A program made the translations under genes and the position numbers. The notes below the pieces were generated by a model, which saw nothing but the letters and a program-made list of their open reading frames with translations, was not told where the DNA came from and made no database searches. A stretch of DNA of 64,000 bases from a virus: the IMG/VR virus record IMGVR_UViG_3300023174_000079, positions 54,974-118,973 of that record. One strand, 5' to 3'. Of this stretch, positions 50,366-58,728 are shown piece by piece. How positions within the stretch are numbered: the stretch's first letter is position 1; each line of letters begins with the position of its first letter.

Positions 50366-51871
50366 ATGTCAAAATCAATCCGTCCTTCACAGTCCTACAT
50401 CGATGAGAGAAGCGCTAAGACATTGCTTGAGAAGTGGAGTCCTGTATTGGATTACACATCCAACAACGTTGCTGCGATTGAAGACGATCATACCCGCTTG
50501 AACACCGCCATCCTCCTTGAGAACCAAGAGAAGTGGTGCTTTGAAGCCTCCAACAGTGATGCTGGTGGTGTCTTCGGTTCAAACGCTACATTCAACCAGT
50601 ATGGCAATCAGTTCCCTTCACAGAACGATAACGCCTATGCTCCGAATGATGCTCGTCTTCCTAAGATCCTCATCCCGATGATCAGGCGTACATTCCCTGA
50701 GCTCATCACTAACGAAATCGTTGGTGTTCAGCCCATGAGTGGTCCAGTCGGTCTTGCTTTTGCACTCCGTTATAAGTACGAACCTACTTCCCTCGGCTAT
50801 CAGAGTGGATCGCTTGATGCTTCAAGCACACAGCAGTACAGCACAGCTAGTAATGCTCTCCTCTCCGCTAACCCTGAATTAGGTTATCAGTACCTCAACA
50901 CAGCCTTCACCGGCGCCAGCTCTTCAGCTCTCTCCGGTGCTACAGGTTACTTCACAATGGTTCCTGAAGATCAGGGCGTTGCCGCACTCCTCGGCCAGTT
51001 CGAGTTGTCCAGCAACATTCCTCAGATCGTCGTTTCCTTCGAGAAGACAGCAGTTGAAGCCGGCACCCGCCGTCTTGCAGCTCGCTGGTCCGTTGAGCTC
51101 GAACAGGATCTTAAGAACATGAACGGTATCGATATCGATACTGAGCTCACCAACGCTATGTCGTATGAGCTTCAGGCCGAAATCGACCGTGAAATGATCA
51201 TTCGTATGATCCAGACAGCCCTCAATGCCGGTTACGGCGTTGGGTTCTCCGTCTGGAATCCTGCTTCAGCCGATGGTCGCTGGCTCGTTGAGCGTAATCG
51301 TGACTTCTATCAGAGACTCATCGTTGAGGCTAATCGTATTGCCGTCCGTAACCGCCGTGGTTCCGCCAACTTCATCGTTGGTACACCTCGCGTTTGCGCG
51401 ATCCTTGAAATGCTCCCTGAATTCCAGTGGGTACCCGTTCAAGGCTCTGTCAATACTCAGCCCGTCGGTGTTGCAAAGGTAGGTTCCTTAGCTGGTCGCT
51501 TCAATGTTTACCGTGATACACGTACAGAGGCTCAGTTCGAGGCTAACGCCGGGGGTAACTTCGGTGGTAAGGGTGGTTTCCCAACTAACGTTGGTGGAAC
51601 TAGCGCCCAGACTCGTACTACCCGTCTCGACTACGCACTTCTCGGTTACAAGGGACCTGAATTCTACGACACCGGTATCATCTACTGCCCATACATCCCT
51701 GTTATGGTTCAGCGTACTATCGGTCCTAACGACTTCAGTCCCCGTGTTGGCTTGCTCACCCGTTACGGTGTCGTTGATAATATCTTTGGTGCAAACCTTT
51801 ATTATCACGTTATCGTTCTCCAGGGTCTCAGCACAGCCTTCACACCGGCTACGCAGTCTGTCTACTTCTAA
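50366..51871 (+). CDS. 23: Major capsid protein gp23
   Basis: The 501-residue protein (T4 gp23 521) has an N-terminal delta region and WCFEASNSD around residues 57-65, where gp21 would cut after Glu60. NQYGNQFPSQNDNAYAPND (residues 77-95) follows. RRTFPELITNEIVGVQPMSG and PVGLAFALRYKY are the conserved HK97-fold start. SANFIVGTPRVCAILEML and LLGYKGPEFYDTGIIYCPYI are further gp23 blocks. Codon use is richer in C-ending codons (TTC, AAC, ATC, CTC) than neighbours, as expected for a very highly expressed gene. No late box lies near its ATG. Confidence 0.97.
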   Translation: MSKSIRPSQSYIDERSAKTLLEKWSPVLDYTSNNVAAIEDDHTRLNTAILLENQEKWCFEASNSDAGGVFGSNATFNQYGNQFPSQNDNAYAPNDARLPKILIPMIRRTFPELITNEIVGVQPMSGPVGLAFALRYKYEPTSLGYQSGSLDASSTQQYSTASNALLSANPELGYQYLNTAFTGASSSALSGATGYFTMVPEDQGVAALLGQFELSSNIPQIVVSFEKTAVEAGTRRLAARWSVELEQDLKNMNGIDIDTELTNAMSYELQAEIDREMIIRMIQTALNAGYGVGFSVWNPASADGRWLVERNRDFYQRLIVEANRIAVRNRRGSANFIVGTPRVCAILEMLPEFQWVPVQGSVNTQPVGVAKVGSLAGRFNVYRDTRTEAQFEANAGGNFGGKGGFPTNVGGTSAQTRTTRLDYALLGYKGPEFYDTGIIYCPYIPVMVQRTIGPNDFSPRVGLLTRYGVVDNIFGANLYYHVIVLQGLSTAFTPATQSVYF

Positions 51872-51903
51872 GAAGTATACACGATCCTCGAAAGATCAAA
51901 AAG

Positions 51904-51929
51904 AAAACCCGGTCGAAAGACCGGGTTTT
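51904..51929 (+). terminator. Rho-independent terminator after gp23
   Basis: An 11-bp perfect stem (AAAACCCGGTC / GACCGGGTTTT) with a GAAA tetraloop lies 32 nt after the gp23 stop and is followed by a C/T-rich run. Confidence 0.9.
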
Positions 51930-51966
51930 CCCTTTTATATTGTTGTAAAAAAAGCGTCACATGCTG

Positions 51967-51974
51967 AATAAATA
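51967..51974 (+). promoter_or_regulatory. Late promoter box AATAAATA
   Basis: The box lies 7 nt before the ATG at 51982, downstream of the gp23 terminator. Confidence 0.6.
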
Positions 51975-51981
51975 ATAGTAT

Positions 51982-52488
51982 ATGGCATACGAAACCGTCC
52001 TCAATACACCAGTTCTTATCAGTACTGTACCTTCATCAACTGTAAACGCAACTGGTTATGCTTCCACACTTAAGCTTAACATAAGTGCAACAACACTCGG
52101 CAATGCACTAACAGATGAAGTTTGTACACTTAGTATTGTTACTAGTGCAAATAGTGATTATGCTTCACTTAGTTCTGCCGGTGGCACAACAATTAATTTA
52201 TCTCTTAGCTCGCCAACAGTTTTAGCAACTCCTCAAGTATGGCCTGGTCAAATAGCTACATCTACATATAGCAATACAACAAAATCTGCTACACTGACAA
52301 TTACCTTCCCACAGCGCTCCCTCCTCACAACATCAATTAGCTTATCAGCTAATGCTAATACAACAATTGTTGATCCTACAAAGACATCTGTTGTTGATAA
52401 CTTCTTCTTCTTAACCGGTAGCCCTGATGTAAACCATCAAGTCCGTACAACCGGTGGTCAGGCTAACCTACAGGCATACCTCGGCTAA
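51982..52488 (+). CDS. Structural protein candidate downstream of gp23
   Basis: The 168-residue protein is Thr/Ser/Ala-rich, beta-type, with one Cys, and begins MAYETVLNTPVLISTVPSS. It contains no gp24 (vertex) signature. A single-gene unit with its own late box, between two terminators and directly after gp23, suggests a decoration or other virion protein. It might be a small Ig-like outer protein. No family is recognised. Confidence 0.6.
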   Translation: MAYETVLNTPVLISTVPSSTVNATGYASTLKLNISATTLGNALTDEVCTLSIVTSANSDYASLSSAGGTTINLSLSSPTVLATPQVWPGQIATSTYSNTTKSATLTITFPQRSLLTTSISLSANANTTIVDPTKTSVVDNFFFLTGSPDVNHQVRTTGGQANLQAYLG

Positions 52489-52510
52489 TATAAATTAATA
52501 TATAAAAAGA

Positions 52511-52538
52511 AAAAGCCCTGGCTTAAGCCAGGGCTTTT
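52511..52538 (+). terminator. Bidirectional rho-independent terminator
   Basis: A 12-bp stem (AAAAGCCCTGGC / GCCAGGGCTTTT) with a TTAA loop has A-runs on the left and T-runs on the right, so it can stop both the plus-strand gene at 51982 and the minus-strand queF operon. Confidence 0.9.
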
Positions 52539-52564
52539 TGTGTTACAACAACTAACAAGCTAAA

Positions 52565-53473
52565 TTATTGACCCATTGCCTTCTCCGTATACACGTTTGT
52601 GTCACCAAGAAATTTCGGAAGAAGGTGTCTATTACTAGCGCGTGTCGGATTGATATCTAGCGATCCACGACGAGAATAGAGAAGAGTAACCACACAATCT
52701 ACAACTTCCTTATGCTCCATAATACTTGTAAGAAGCTTTTCAGCACAAAATTCATGGAATTCATTAACCTCACGCAATGAAACAATCTGCTTAAAGAGTG
52801 AGACAGGATCAACTGATGTACCTTTTGTAATAATATTAATATAAGCAGCCCCTGTATCCTTTTGCTTTGTATGTCTACAACGTGATCTTAGAGCATTTGT
52901 AAAATATTTGTTATCACAAAGTGTCCCGCCGTTAGATCTTTCAATAAATTTAAGATGATTTTCCTTAGCGCTATAATCGGTAATCTCAACACCATTAGCT
53001 CTGTTTATAATGTCATACAAATCGGTGTAGTCGTTAAGAGGAAAAAGGCCTGTAGAGCCTGATTTAAAAAATTTAACCTTTACCTCCTTACCAATAGCAT
53101 TTGTAAGATCAATGGTTATTTGTCTCTCGTAATTTGTAATAGCCTCTTCAACAGTATCGCCCATCTTACACATATCAAATGAATTCATATAGAGCTTCGC
53201 TGACTTTGACTCTACCATAAACTCTGAATCAGCAGGGTATACATACTTAATAGTACCGGCAATAGGTACACCACTATTCAAAAGAAATGTTGCTTCGTGA
53301 CAATGCCATGTATCAAAACCTACAAACTCATCACCTTTAATTCCCCACCCTTCACGAGCGAGAATTCTTGGCATGGGGTTGAGAAGTGATGGATCAAATT
53401 GCTCGGTATATACAGCATATGAAGCCGATGAACCAAGAGTCTTAGAAGCAATGTCAGTTATATTTGTTGTCAT
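52565..53473 (-). CDS. queF: PreQ0 reductase QueF-like
   Basis: QueF reduces preQ0 to preQ1 with NADPH. The 302-residue protein fits the long, two-subdomain form. It has GFDTWHCHEATFLLNSGVP, SEFMVESKSAKLYMNSFDM (the QueF E-S-K-S-x-K-L-Y/F-x-N-S motif), ALRSRCRHTKQKDTGAAYI (region of the catalytic Cys) and EVNEFHEFCAEKLL (substrate-binding H-E). SRCRHTKQ differs from the SNCxVTxQPDWG of bacterial enzymes. It is the last gene of the deazaguanine operon. Confidence 0.85.
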   Translation of the reverse strand: MTTNITDIASKTLGSSASYAVYTEQFDPSLLNPMPRILAREGWGIKGDEFVGFDTWHCHEATFLLNSGVPIAGTIKYVYPADSEFMVESKSAKLYMNSFDMCKMGDTVEEAITNYERQITIDLTNAIGKEVKVKFFKSGSTGLFPLNDYTDLYDIINRANGVEITDYSAKENHLKFIERSNGGTLCDNKYFTNALRSRCRHTKQKDTGAAYINIITKGTSVDPVSLFKQIVSLREVNEFHEFCAEKLLTSIMEHKEVVDCVVTLLYSRRGSLDINPTRASNRHLLPKFLGDTNVYTEKAMGQ

Positions 53474-53475
53474 AA

Positions 53476-54027
53476 TTATTGTAGTTTTATTTTAATAGCT
53501 TCCATTCGTTCTTCAACTGTTCCTTTTAGTCGAACGAGTTTATTTTCTAGTAAATCATTATATGAAATAATAGCTTGTTCAAACGTTTCAATCATTTTGT
53601 TTCTAAACTCCACATCAGTACTTCTCTCTCCATCATCAATAAGAGCTACATCATAAGGATCAGTATAAAAAATAATATCATATTGAGTAATAAGCTTTTT
53701 AAAAACGTTCTTCGTATATTCAAATACCCACTTCGGAACACTACCTTCTATATGAAGATATCCTGTATAACATAGTCCATCGAGAATACAACGATCAAGT
53801 ATAGCCCCCTTTGTCTCCCTAAATCTTAGAACGTTCTCGATATGTTTATTCGTGATTAAGCATTGCGTTAAACCCGTACCCTCTTCATTAATAGGAACAT
53901 TAAACTCACGCTTTACTAGCCTCGTAACCTCATCTACAAACTCAAACCGATCGCTATAGATTTCTTTACAAGCCTTCAGTAATGTAGTTTTACCAGAACT
54001 CTGAACCCCAGAAAAGCTTATTAACAT
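53476..54027 (-). CDS. NadR-like P-loop kinase
   Basis: The 183-residue protein starts LISFSGVQSSGKTTLLKACK (Walker A) and contains KGAILDRCILDGLCYTGYL (D-R-x3-D). YDIIFYTDPYDVALIDDGER-type segments follow. This is the AAA_28/NadR nucleoside-kinase-like group. A paralogue lies at 22058. Being between DUF1599 and QueF genes, it may phosphorylate a nucleoside of the modification pathway, but that is inference. It overlaps nothing; the gap to queF is 2 nt. Confidence 0.72.
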   Translation of the reverse strand: MLISFSGVQSSGKTTLLKACKEIYSDRFEFVDEVTRLVKREFNVPINEEGTGLTQCLITNKHIENVLRFRETKGAILDRCILDGLCYTGYLHIEGSVPKWVFEYTKNVFKKLITQYDIIFYTDPYDVALIDDGERSTDVEFRNKMIETFEQAIISYNDLLENKLVRLKGTVEERMEAIKIKLQ

Positions 54028-54043
54028 ATATCAATTATAGAGA

Positions 54044-54391
54044 CTACTTTGCCCACTTGCCACGATTAACAATCTCAGCAATAATACTATAGACAGAGAT
54101 ATCGAGAAATGCATCGAAGACAGACTCGTTAGCTGATTCTAGGCTATTTTTTCTAAGAACAAGATTGATCAATCGCTGCAGCTTATCATTAAGACGAACA
54201 ACAATGGCTGAAATTGAAGCCTTTCTTTCATCAGGTGTTACTAACGAAGATCCGAGAGAAATATTACCCGGACCGTAGTCAAACTGCTTCTTACAGAATG
54301 TAAGATAATGTTCGTGCTGAATCTTTTTGAATTCGACACATGTATCAGGATATTGTGTTTCTATTGCTTTTACTATTTCATCTATGCTCAT
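54044..54391 (-). CDS. DUF1599 (nucleotide modification associated) protein
   Basis: The 115-residue protein has CKKQFDYGPGNIS and IVVRLNDKLQRLINLVLR, followed by SANESVFDAFLDISVYSIIA. The K-x-x-D-Y-G, R-x-x-D-K-x-x-R and D-x-x-D-x-x-x-Y blocks are those of DUF1599, which has been named a nucleotide-modification-associated domain because it co-occurs with DNA-modifying genes. Its start overlaps the formyltransferase stop by 14 nt. The operon setting supports that link. Confidence 0.75.
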   Translation of the reverse strand: MSIDEIVKAIETQYPDTCVEFKKIQHEHYLTFCKKQFDYGPGNISLGSSLVTPDERKASISAIVVRLNDKLQRLINLVLRKNSLESANESVFDAFLDISVYSIIAEIVNRGKWAK

Positions 54392-54941
54392 AATTTTCTA
54401 AAAATTGATACCACATTACACTCCCAAGAGAGTGTAACTGGCTAATTACAGTTTCCTCTGAAAGACCAGTAATATTAATAGCATGAGACACAATAATCTC
54501 ACCTTCGTCAACAGCAGGTATAACTCTATGAATAACAGCACCAGCGGTCGTATAGCCTGCTTTAATAGCTCTTACCTGTGGATCTTTACCTTTAAGATCT
54601 GGATACTCAGTTATAAGTCCAGGGTGCAAATTATAAATATTTTTATACTTCTTACAAATCTCTTTTGGAATTATTCTCAAATATCCATGTAGAGTAATAA
54701 GCGGGTTCTTATATGGCTTAAGCGCTTTTTTATAATCTTTTAGTTCAGGATTCTTAGGTAATGTTATCCAGCAGCTTAATTTACCCTCATCCTTAGCCTG
54801 TTTAAGCATTATGTTTACACCATCATCATTTTGCCGGTTAGTAATAATTGCAGTAGGTACCTTACCAGTATGTTGAATTATATTATTCAATTCTGTACCG
54901 CTCTGACTAAAGAATGCTATCCAATTTTTATCTACCTGCAT
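54378..54941 (-). CDS. PurN-like formyltransferase, candidate dPreQ1 formyltransferase (DpdN-like)
   Basis: The 187-residue protein has the formyl-THF transferase fold. It shows AIITNRQND, LITLHGYLRIIPKEICKKYK, and the catalytic set YNLHPGLITEYPDLKG (N and H) plus HRVIPAVDEGEIIVSH (D). PurN makes FGAR in purine synthesis, but no other purine genes are here. It lies directly between a DpdA-like and a QueF gene. A predicted dPreQ1 formyltransferase (DpdN) is known from phage 7-deazaguanine work, as I recall, and this is a good candidate. It overlaps the transglycosylase gene by 10 nt. Confidence 0.75.
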   Translation of the reverse strand: MQVDKNWIAFFSQSGTELNNIIQHTGKVPTAIITNRQNDDGVNIMLKQAKDEGKLSCWITLPKNPELKDYKKALKPYKNPLITLHGYLRIIPKEICKKYKNIYNLHPGLITEYPDLKGKDPQVRAIKAGYTTAGAVIHRVIPAVDEGEIIVSHAINITGLSEETVISQLHSLGSVMWYQFLENYEHR

Positions 54942-55744
54942 AAGATCTTCTTAAACATTTTAGTATTATAATCTATAATTTCCATCTCATCTTTTGTTAC
55001 CTGGTGGTCGATAAGATCAGCAAGCTTTGTGGATGGCTTTGTCGGAAGACCGTACTCAGCATCATACTTCATATTATGAATAGCAGCAACAATCGGATTA
55101 CTTGTATCACAACTTGCAATATTAAAAATATTATGATTCAAGTAATAACGGAATTCCTTAGCTAAGGAGCAACCAAGAAGATGATGTGGTTTATTCCAAT
55201 TCCAGATACCTGAATCAATAAGCTGACTAATAAACCGCTGACGTCCTGAGCACCAACGTTCGAGTTGAGTATGACCCTCACCGGTATGTTCATAATAAGA
55301 GAAGTCAAAGCTTATCGCTATCATATCAGCATTTTCAGACATATACTTGTAACACTCAATAAGCTGCTGCCACGTTTTGCCTTGAACAGCTCCGATTGCC
55401 CTTGTCACAAATTCACTCTTAATTTGCTTGATGTTCGTCTTCCAGACATTAAAGCTTTCTATCGTTGCCATGTTATTCTCGAGAACATCTGGTACAATAA
55501 ACATATTAGGCTTGAGATCAAGGACAGCAGCTAAAAACTTACTACCCTCAAATGCATGTCCAAGCTCGAAAATAGAGTTATCAAGAAGTACTTCGCGGTT
55601 ATAAACTTCACGAGCTGTTTTAAAATATTGGTAATACTTTGGATGCGACTCAAATAAATGTACCAAAGCATAATCAAAATCATTATACAGTGTTGACGTT
55701 TGTAGTATAGAAATAGGAGATTCGTGTGAAACCTTAATTAGCAT
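54932..55744 (-). CDS. DpdA-like DNA 7-deazaguanine transglycosylase candidate
   Basis: The 270-residue protein has the TIM-barrel pattern of tRNA-guanine transglycosylases. LLDNSIFELG (55-62) sits where TGT has DSGGFQ. VPDVLENNMATIES matches the second substrate Asp. AVQGKTWQQLIECYKYMSE matches the GVVQG strand, and HLLGCSLAKEF with FNIASCDTSNP matches the strand carrying the nucleophile Asp. It lacks the zinc-binding C-terminus of bacterial TGT, as DpdA proteins do. First in an operon with formyltransferase, DUF1599, kinase and QueF. Confidence 0.78.
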   Translation of the reverse strand: MLIKVSHESPISILQTSTLYNDFDYALVHLFESHPKYYQYFKTAREVYNREVLLDNSIFELGHAFEGSKFLAAVLDLKPNMFIVPDVLENNMATIESFNVWKTNIKQIKSEFVTRAIGAVQGKTWQQLIECYKYMSENADMIAISFDFSYYEHTGEGHTQLERWCSGRQRFISQLIDSGIWNWNKPHHLLGCSLAKEFRYYLNHNIFNIASCDTSNPIVAAIHNMKYDAEYGLPTKPSTKLADLIDHQVTKDEMEIIDYNTKMFKKILCR

Positions 55745-55750
55745 ATCCAG

Positions 55751-55778
55751 ATTATAGGTGTAAATAATGGTATATCAA
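55751..55778 (-). promoter_or_regulatory. Early-type promoter TTGATA-16-TATAAT for the deazaguanine operon
   Basis: TTGATA (55773-55778) and TATAAT (55751-55756) are 16 nt apart, near consensus. Six nucleotides lie before the ATG at 55744. It overlaps a divergent late box at 55759-55766. Confidence 0.8.
55759..55766 (+). promoter_or_regulatory. Late promoter box TGTAAATA for the spike gene
   Basis: The box lies 14 nt before the ATG at 55781 and sits inside the spacer of the divergent early promoter, so the two may exclude each other. Confidence 0.45.
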
Positions 55779-55780
55779 GT

Positions 55781-58558
55781 ATGGATTATCCAAAATATTA
55801 CGGCAATTATATGGGCATCGTCGTACAAAACAATGATCCTCAATACAGAGGTCGTGTCAAGGTATTCGTGCCGCATATCACGCCAACAGTCTATAAGAAC
55901 TGGATAGAAAATAGCGATCAACAACCTGCTGTTGATCGTGTGTTTAAATTTATTGGCTCAAACATAGGAAGTGATCTTACAAATATTATTGACGACTTAA
56001 AATTAATTCTTCCTTGGGCTGAAATTGCCTCTCCTATTACCGGAGAATCAAGCGCTGGTCGGTACCATGCAGCGTCAAAGAAAGCAACTACAAGTGACGG
56101 TAGTAACTATAATTACCTCTTCGGATCAAACCCGACGCCATATTCTCAAAATTCTGACAATATAGCTGAAAAACCAGGTCATATCTATGATATGGCGACT
56201 GTCAATCTAAGTGATGCATTTAATAACCCTCAACTTACAAACGTTAATAATGTCAATAAGCTAAGCTATAACTATACTCCAGAGTGTTATAGTAATAGTG
56301 GTAAAGGTTCCTTTGCTGTTCCAAATGTAGGATCACACGTATGGGTATTCTTTAATGCTGGTGACCCATTAAAGCCGGTTGTTTTTAGCGTTTCGTACGG
56401 TGCTTCAGAATGGAATTCCATTTATGACGCTGTAGCAGGTCAACCCGGGTTAGACTATCCCGGTGAATGGGAGAATGCATCAACAGGATCCGGTACTATT
56501 AACGCCGAAACCTATCGCAACAAGTATGTTATCAATCAAAAAGGTGGTACATTAGCTTTTGTAAATACAGATAATAGAGAGATTTTAAAGCTAACTCATT
56601 ATTCAGGATCATTCAAAGAGTTTAATAATCAGGCTAATATTGAACTCGCAACCAATAATGACCAGAAACTAGTCCTCGGCGACTTGTTTCAAACAGTTAG
56701 AGGTACGAGAAACGAATTTACCCAACGTGATTATGATAACGTTATCGCAGGAGATCACTATCGTAAGGTCGGTGATTTAAATGTCGCGCTCTATCAGCAG
56801 TGGAAATCAATTATGAATCCAATTGCTGATATCAGGCAATTATTCGATATTCGTAGAACAAATGGTGTTGTAGATAACAGCGTAGCTAATTTATTAAAAC
56901 TTAATGGTACCGGTCAAACAAAAAATGGAAACCCAGCATTATGCCCTGTTTGCGCTGATGCTAATAATACAGTACTAGCTCTCAATAATTCGTTTGCACC
57001 TGGTTATAGAGCCATGACAAACACTGTATATACAGGTAATACTATTGGTGATGGTGTTGGTAAACAAACTCTGACTGGCTTGGACTCGATAATTCGTGAT
57101 GTTACTCCAAGTAGTTTTCTCGCTGGTTTAAATGTAGGATCTCTTCTTAATTTAATTAAATCGACTGTCGGTCCTTTTAATCCACAAGCTAGTGTTATTA
57201 CTGCTTTCACAGGTGGTAATACATCTACAGCTATTGTAGGTACCGATCGATCTACATTGCCTCATAGACCAGGTTTTCCTGCCGGGCATAAATGCCCAGC
57301 TTGCGGTGGTACGGGATTAAGTCCGAGTTCATTTAATGGTGTCTGGGCAGTAGAGACAAAGAAGACTGTCGATCTGCCAAACATGATGCTTGCTGCAGTA
57401 CCACAGCTAGCAAAGCTTGAAGCTCTTATGGGCCAAGGTGGTTCAGAGATTTTAGAAATTACAAAACATAAAGTCGAAACTATTGGCACGGTAATGAATG
57501 ATTGGGGGGCTATTCGTATTGACCCTTTAGGTAAGATGGAACCAGCTTATGTTCAAGTACATCCTGGTGCTTCATTAACGATTAACAAACCGTCACCGCT
57601 TATTGAGCAAGTTATGGTCGATGATCTCCCGGGCGGTACATATACTCTCAATGTCTGTAATCGCTATAATGTTCTTGTTGGAGCAGGTGGAGTTAATCTC
57701 AAGTCTTATGGTGTAGTTAATATCTCCGGTGCTATGACAAATATTGCCGGCGAACAGGTTAACATAGGTAGTGCAAATGAAGTCAATATTGACGGTGGTA
57801 AACGCTTGTCGCTCGTTGGAGATATCGTTCATATTAAACAGCGTAATAACGAACAAGTGCTACTTGATGGTGATGTCGGTATTTCAGGTAATCTATACAT
57901 TAAAGGTGGAGTGTATGTTGAACAGAATCTTGCAGCTCAATCCACCGATACCCCTCAGCGTAAGCGTCAAACCGACTCTACTATTGTTAAGGGTAGCCCA
58001 GTATCAGATATGTGTACTGGTGTTGCTATTCCGATGGATACAGCGGGTCAAGTTCTTGATCCTACAACAAGAGAATTAAAACCAGGAGGTGGTACACCAG
58101 TGTATATGGGATACACGGATACAACAAGACCTGTCGGTGGGATTCCCGTAGGCACAGTTATCGGTCAGGTTATTGTAGGTGGGGTTACGTATAGTGTAAC
58201 TGCAATTGCAGCAAACGTAACAGGTGTCGCAAGTGGTGGCTTGATGATTAATGGTACAGGCTCAACAAATTTAAGCTTAAGAGGCTTACCGCCTTCCGAG
58301 GTGCAAAAATTGATTAATGCATCAAAGATACCGACTTCTGGTGGAGCTAATCAATTCCCAATTATGAATCTCGGTACAGGTGCTCATGCTGACTCACACG
58401 TTATGGCGCCTCATACTCATAGTCATGATGAAGGTGAAGTGGGCTCTCACATGGCTATACGTCAAATAGCTATGTCGGGTTTAGTTGCTTACGATAATAC
58501 AGACTTCGGCGACACTAAGACAGCTAAGCCATATGATAAGGTATCTTATCTTGCTTAA
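55781..58558 (+). CDS. Baseplate central spike protein (gp5/VgrG-like), no lysozyme domain
   Basis: The 925-residue protein begins with an OB domain (YYGNYMGIVVQNNDPQYRGR, VKVFVPHITP) and FAVPNVGSHVWVFFNAGDP, typical of gp5 and VgrG. I see no T4 gp5-type lysozyme insert. Two Cys pairs, CPVC (near residue 389) and KCPACGGTG (near 506), suggest a zinc ribbon. The region GGVNLKSYGVVNISGAMTN and QVNIGSANEVNIDG has the repeats of a beta-helix needle. The end has HVMAPHTHSHDEGE, a His-rich tip that could bind iron or zinc. Its stop overlaps the minus-strand gene 58524-58715. Confidence 0.83.
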   Translation: MDYPKYYGNYMGIVVQNNDPQYRGRVKVFVPHITPTVYKNWIENSDQQPAVDRVFKFIGSNIGSDLTNIIDDLKLILPWAEIASPITGESSAGRYHAASKKATTSDGSNYNYLFGSNPTPYSQNSDNIAEKPGHIYDMATVNLSDAFNNPQLTNVNNVNKLSYNYTPECYSNSGKGSFAVPNVGSHVWVFFNAGDPLKPVVFSVSYGASEWNSIYDAVAGQPGLDYPGEWENASTGSGTINAETYRNKYVINQKGGTLAFVNTDNREILKLTHYSGSFKEFNNQANIELATNNDQKLVLGDLFQTVRGTRNEFTQRDYDNVIAGDHYRKVGDLNVALYQQWKSIMNPIADIRQLFDIRRTNGVVDNSVANLLKLNGTGQTKNGNPALCPVCADANNTVLALNNSFAPGYRAMTNTVYTGNTIGDGVGKQTLTGLDSIIRDVTPSSFLAGLNVGSLLNLIKSTVGPFNPQASVITAFTGGNTSTAIVGTDRSTLPHRPGFPAGHKCPACGGTGLSPSSFNGVWAVETKKTVDLPNMMLAAVPQLAKLEALMGQGGSEILEITKHKVETIGTVMNDWGAIRIDPLGKMEPAYVQVHPGASLTINKPSPLIEQVMVDDLPGGTYTLNVCNRYNVLVGAGGVNLKSYGVVNISGAMTNIAGEQVNIGSANEVNIDGGKRLSLVGDIVHIKQRNNEQVLLDGDVGISGNLYIKGGVYVEQNLAAQSTDTPQRKRQTDSTIVKGSPVSDMCTGVAIPMDTAGQVLDPTTRELKPGGGTPVYMGYTDTTRPVGGIPVGTVIGQVIVGGVTYSVTAIAANVTGVASGGLMINGTGSTNLSLRGLPPSEVQKLINASKIPTSGGANQFPIMNLGTGAHADSHVMAPHTHSHDEGEVGSHMAIRQIAMSGLVAYDNTDFGDTKTAKPYDKVSYLA

Positions 58559-58715
58559 GATATTCCTTTTTATTAAGCATCCAATCTAATAAAGCTCTCT
58601 CAAAACCTACATCCCTACCGGCACGTTCAGACATATACCATTTATTTCTAAGTATATGCTCTCTCTCCGCTGCAAACTTCTTATAGAGTAAAGTGTCCTC
58701 TAGAAGAAGTGTCAT
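58524..58715 (-). CDS. Small conserved protein with LSER/GRDVG-type motif
   Basis: The 63-residue protein is helical and basic: AEREHILRNKWYMSERAGRD then VGFERALLDWMLNKKEYL. The NKWYxSERxGxDVGxExAxxDW pattern is shared with small phage proteins and with the ends of some bacterial proteins. Its role is unknown. A late box lies 5 nt before its ATG. It overlaps the spike gene by 35 nt. Confidence 0.72.
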   Translation of the reverse strand: MTLLLEDTLLYKKFAAEREHILRNKWYMSERAGRDVGFERALLDWMLNKKEYLKQDKIPYHMA

Positions 58716-58720
58716 AAAGG

Positions 58721-58728
58721 TATTTATT
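58721..58728 (-). promoter_or_regulatory. Late promoter box AATAAATA
   Basis: The box lies 5 nt before the ATG at 58715 and overlaps the stop region of the next minus-strand gene (58727). Confidence 0.6.

Noticed and set aside
51982-52488. Vertex protein gp24 downstream of gp23
   Set aside because: It lacks gp23-like sequence and is far too short for gp24 (about 430 residues).
55781-58558. Lysozyme domain in the spike protein
   Set aside because: No catalytic lysozyme motif of the T4 type was seen between the OB and needle regions.
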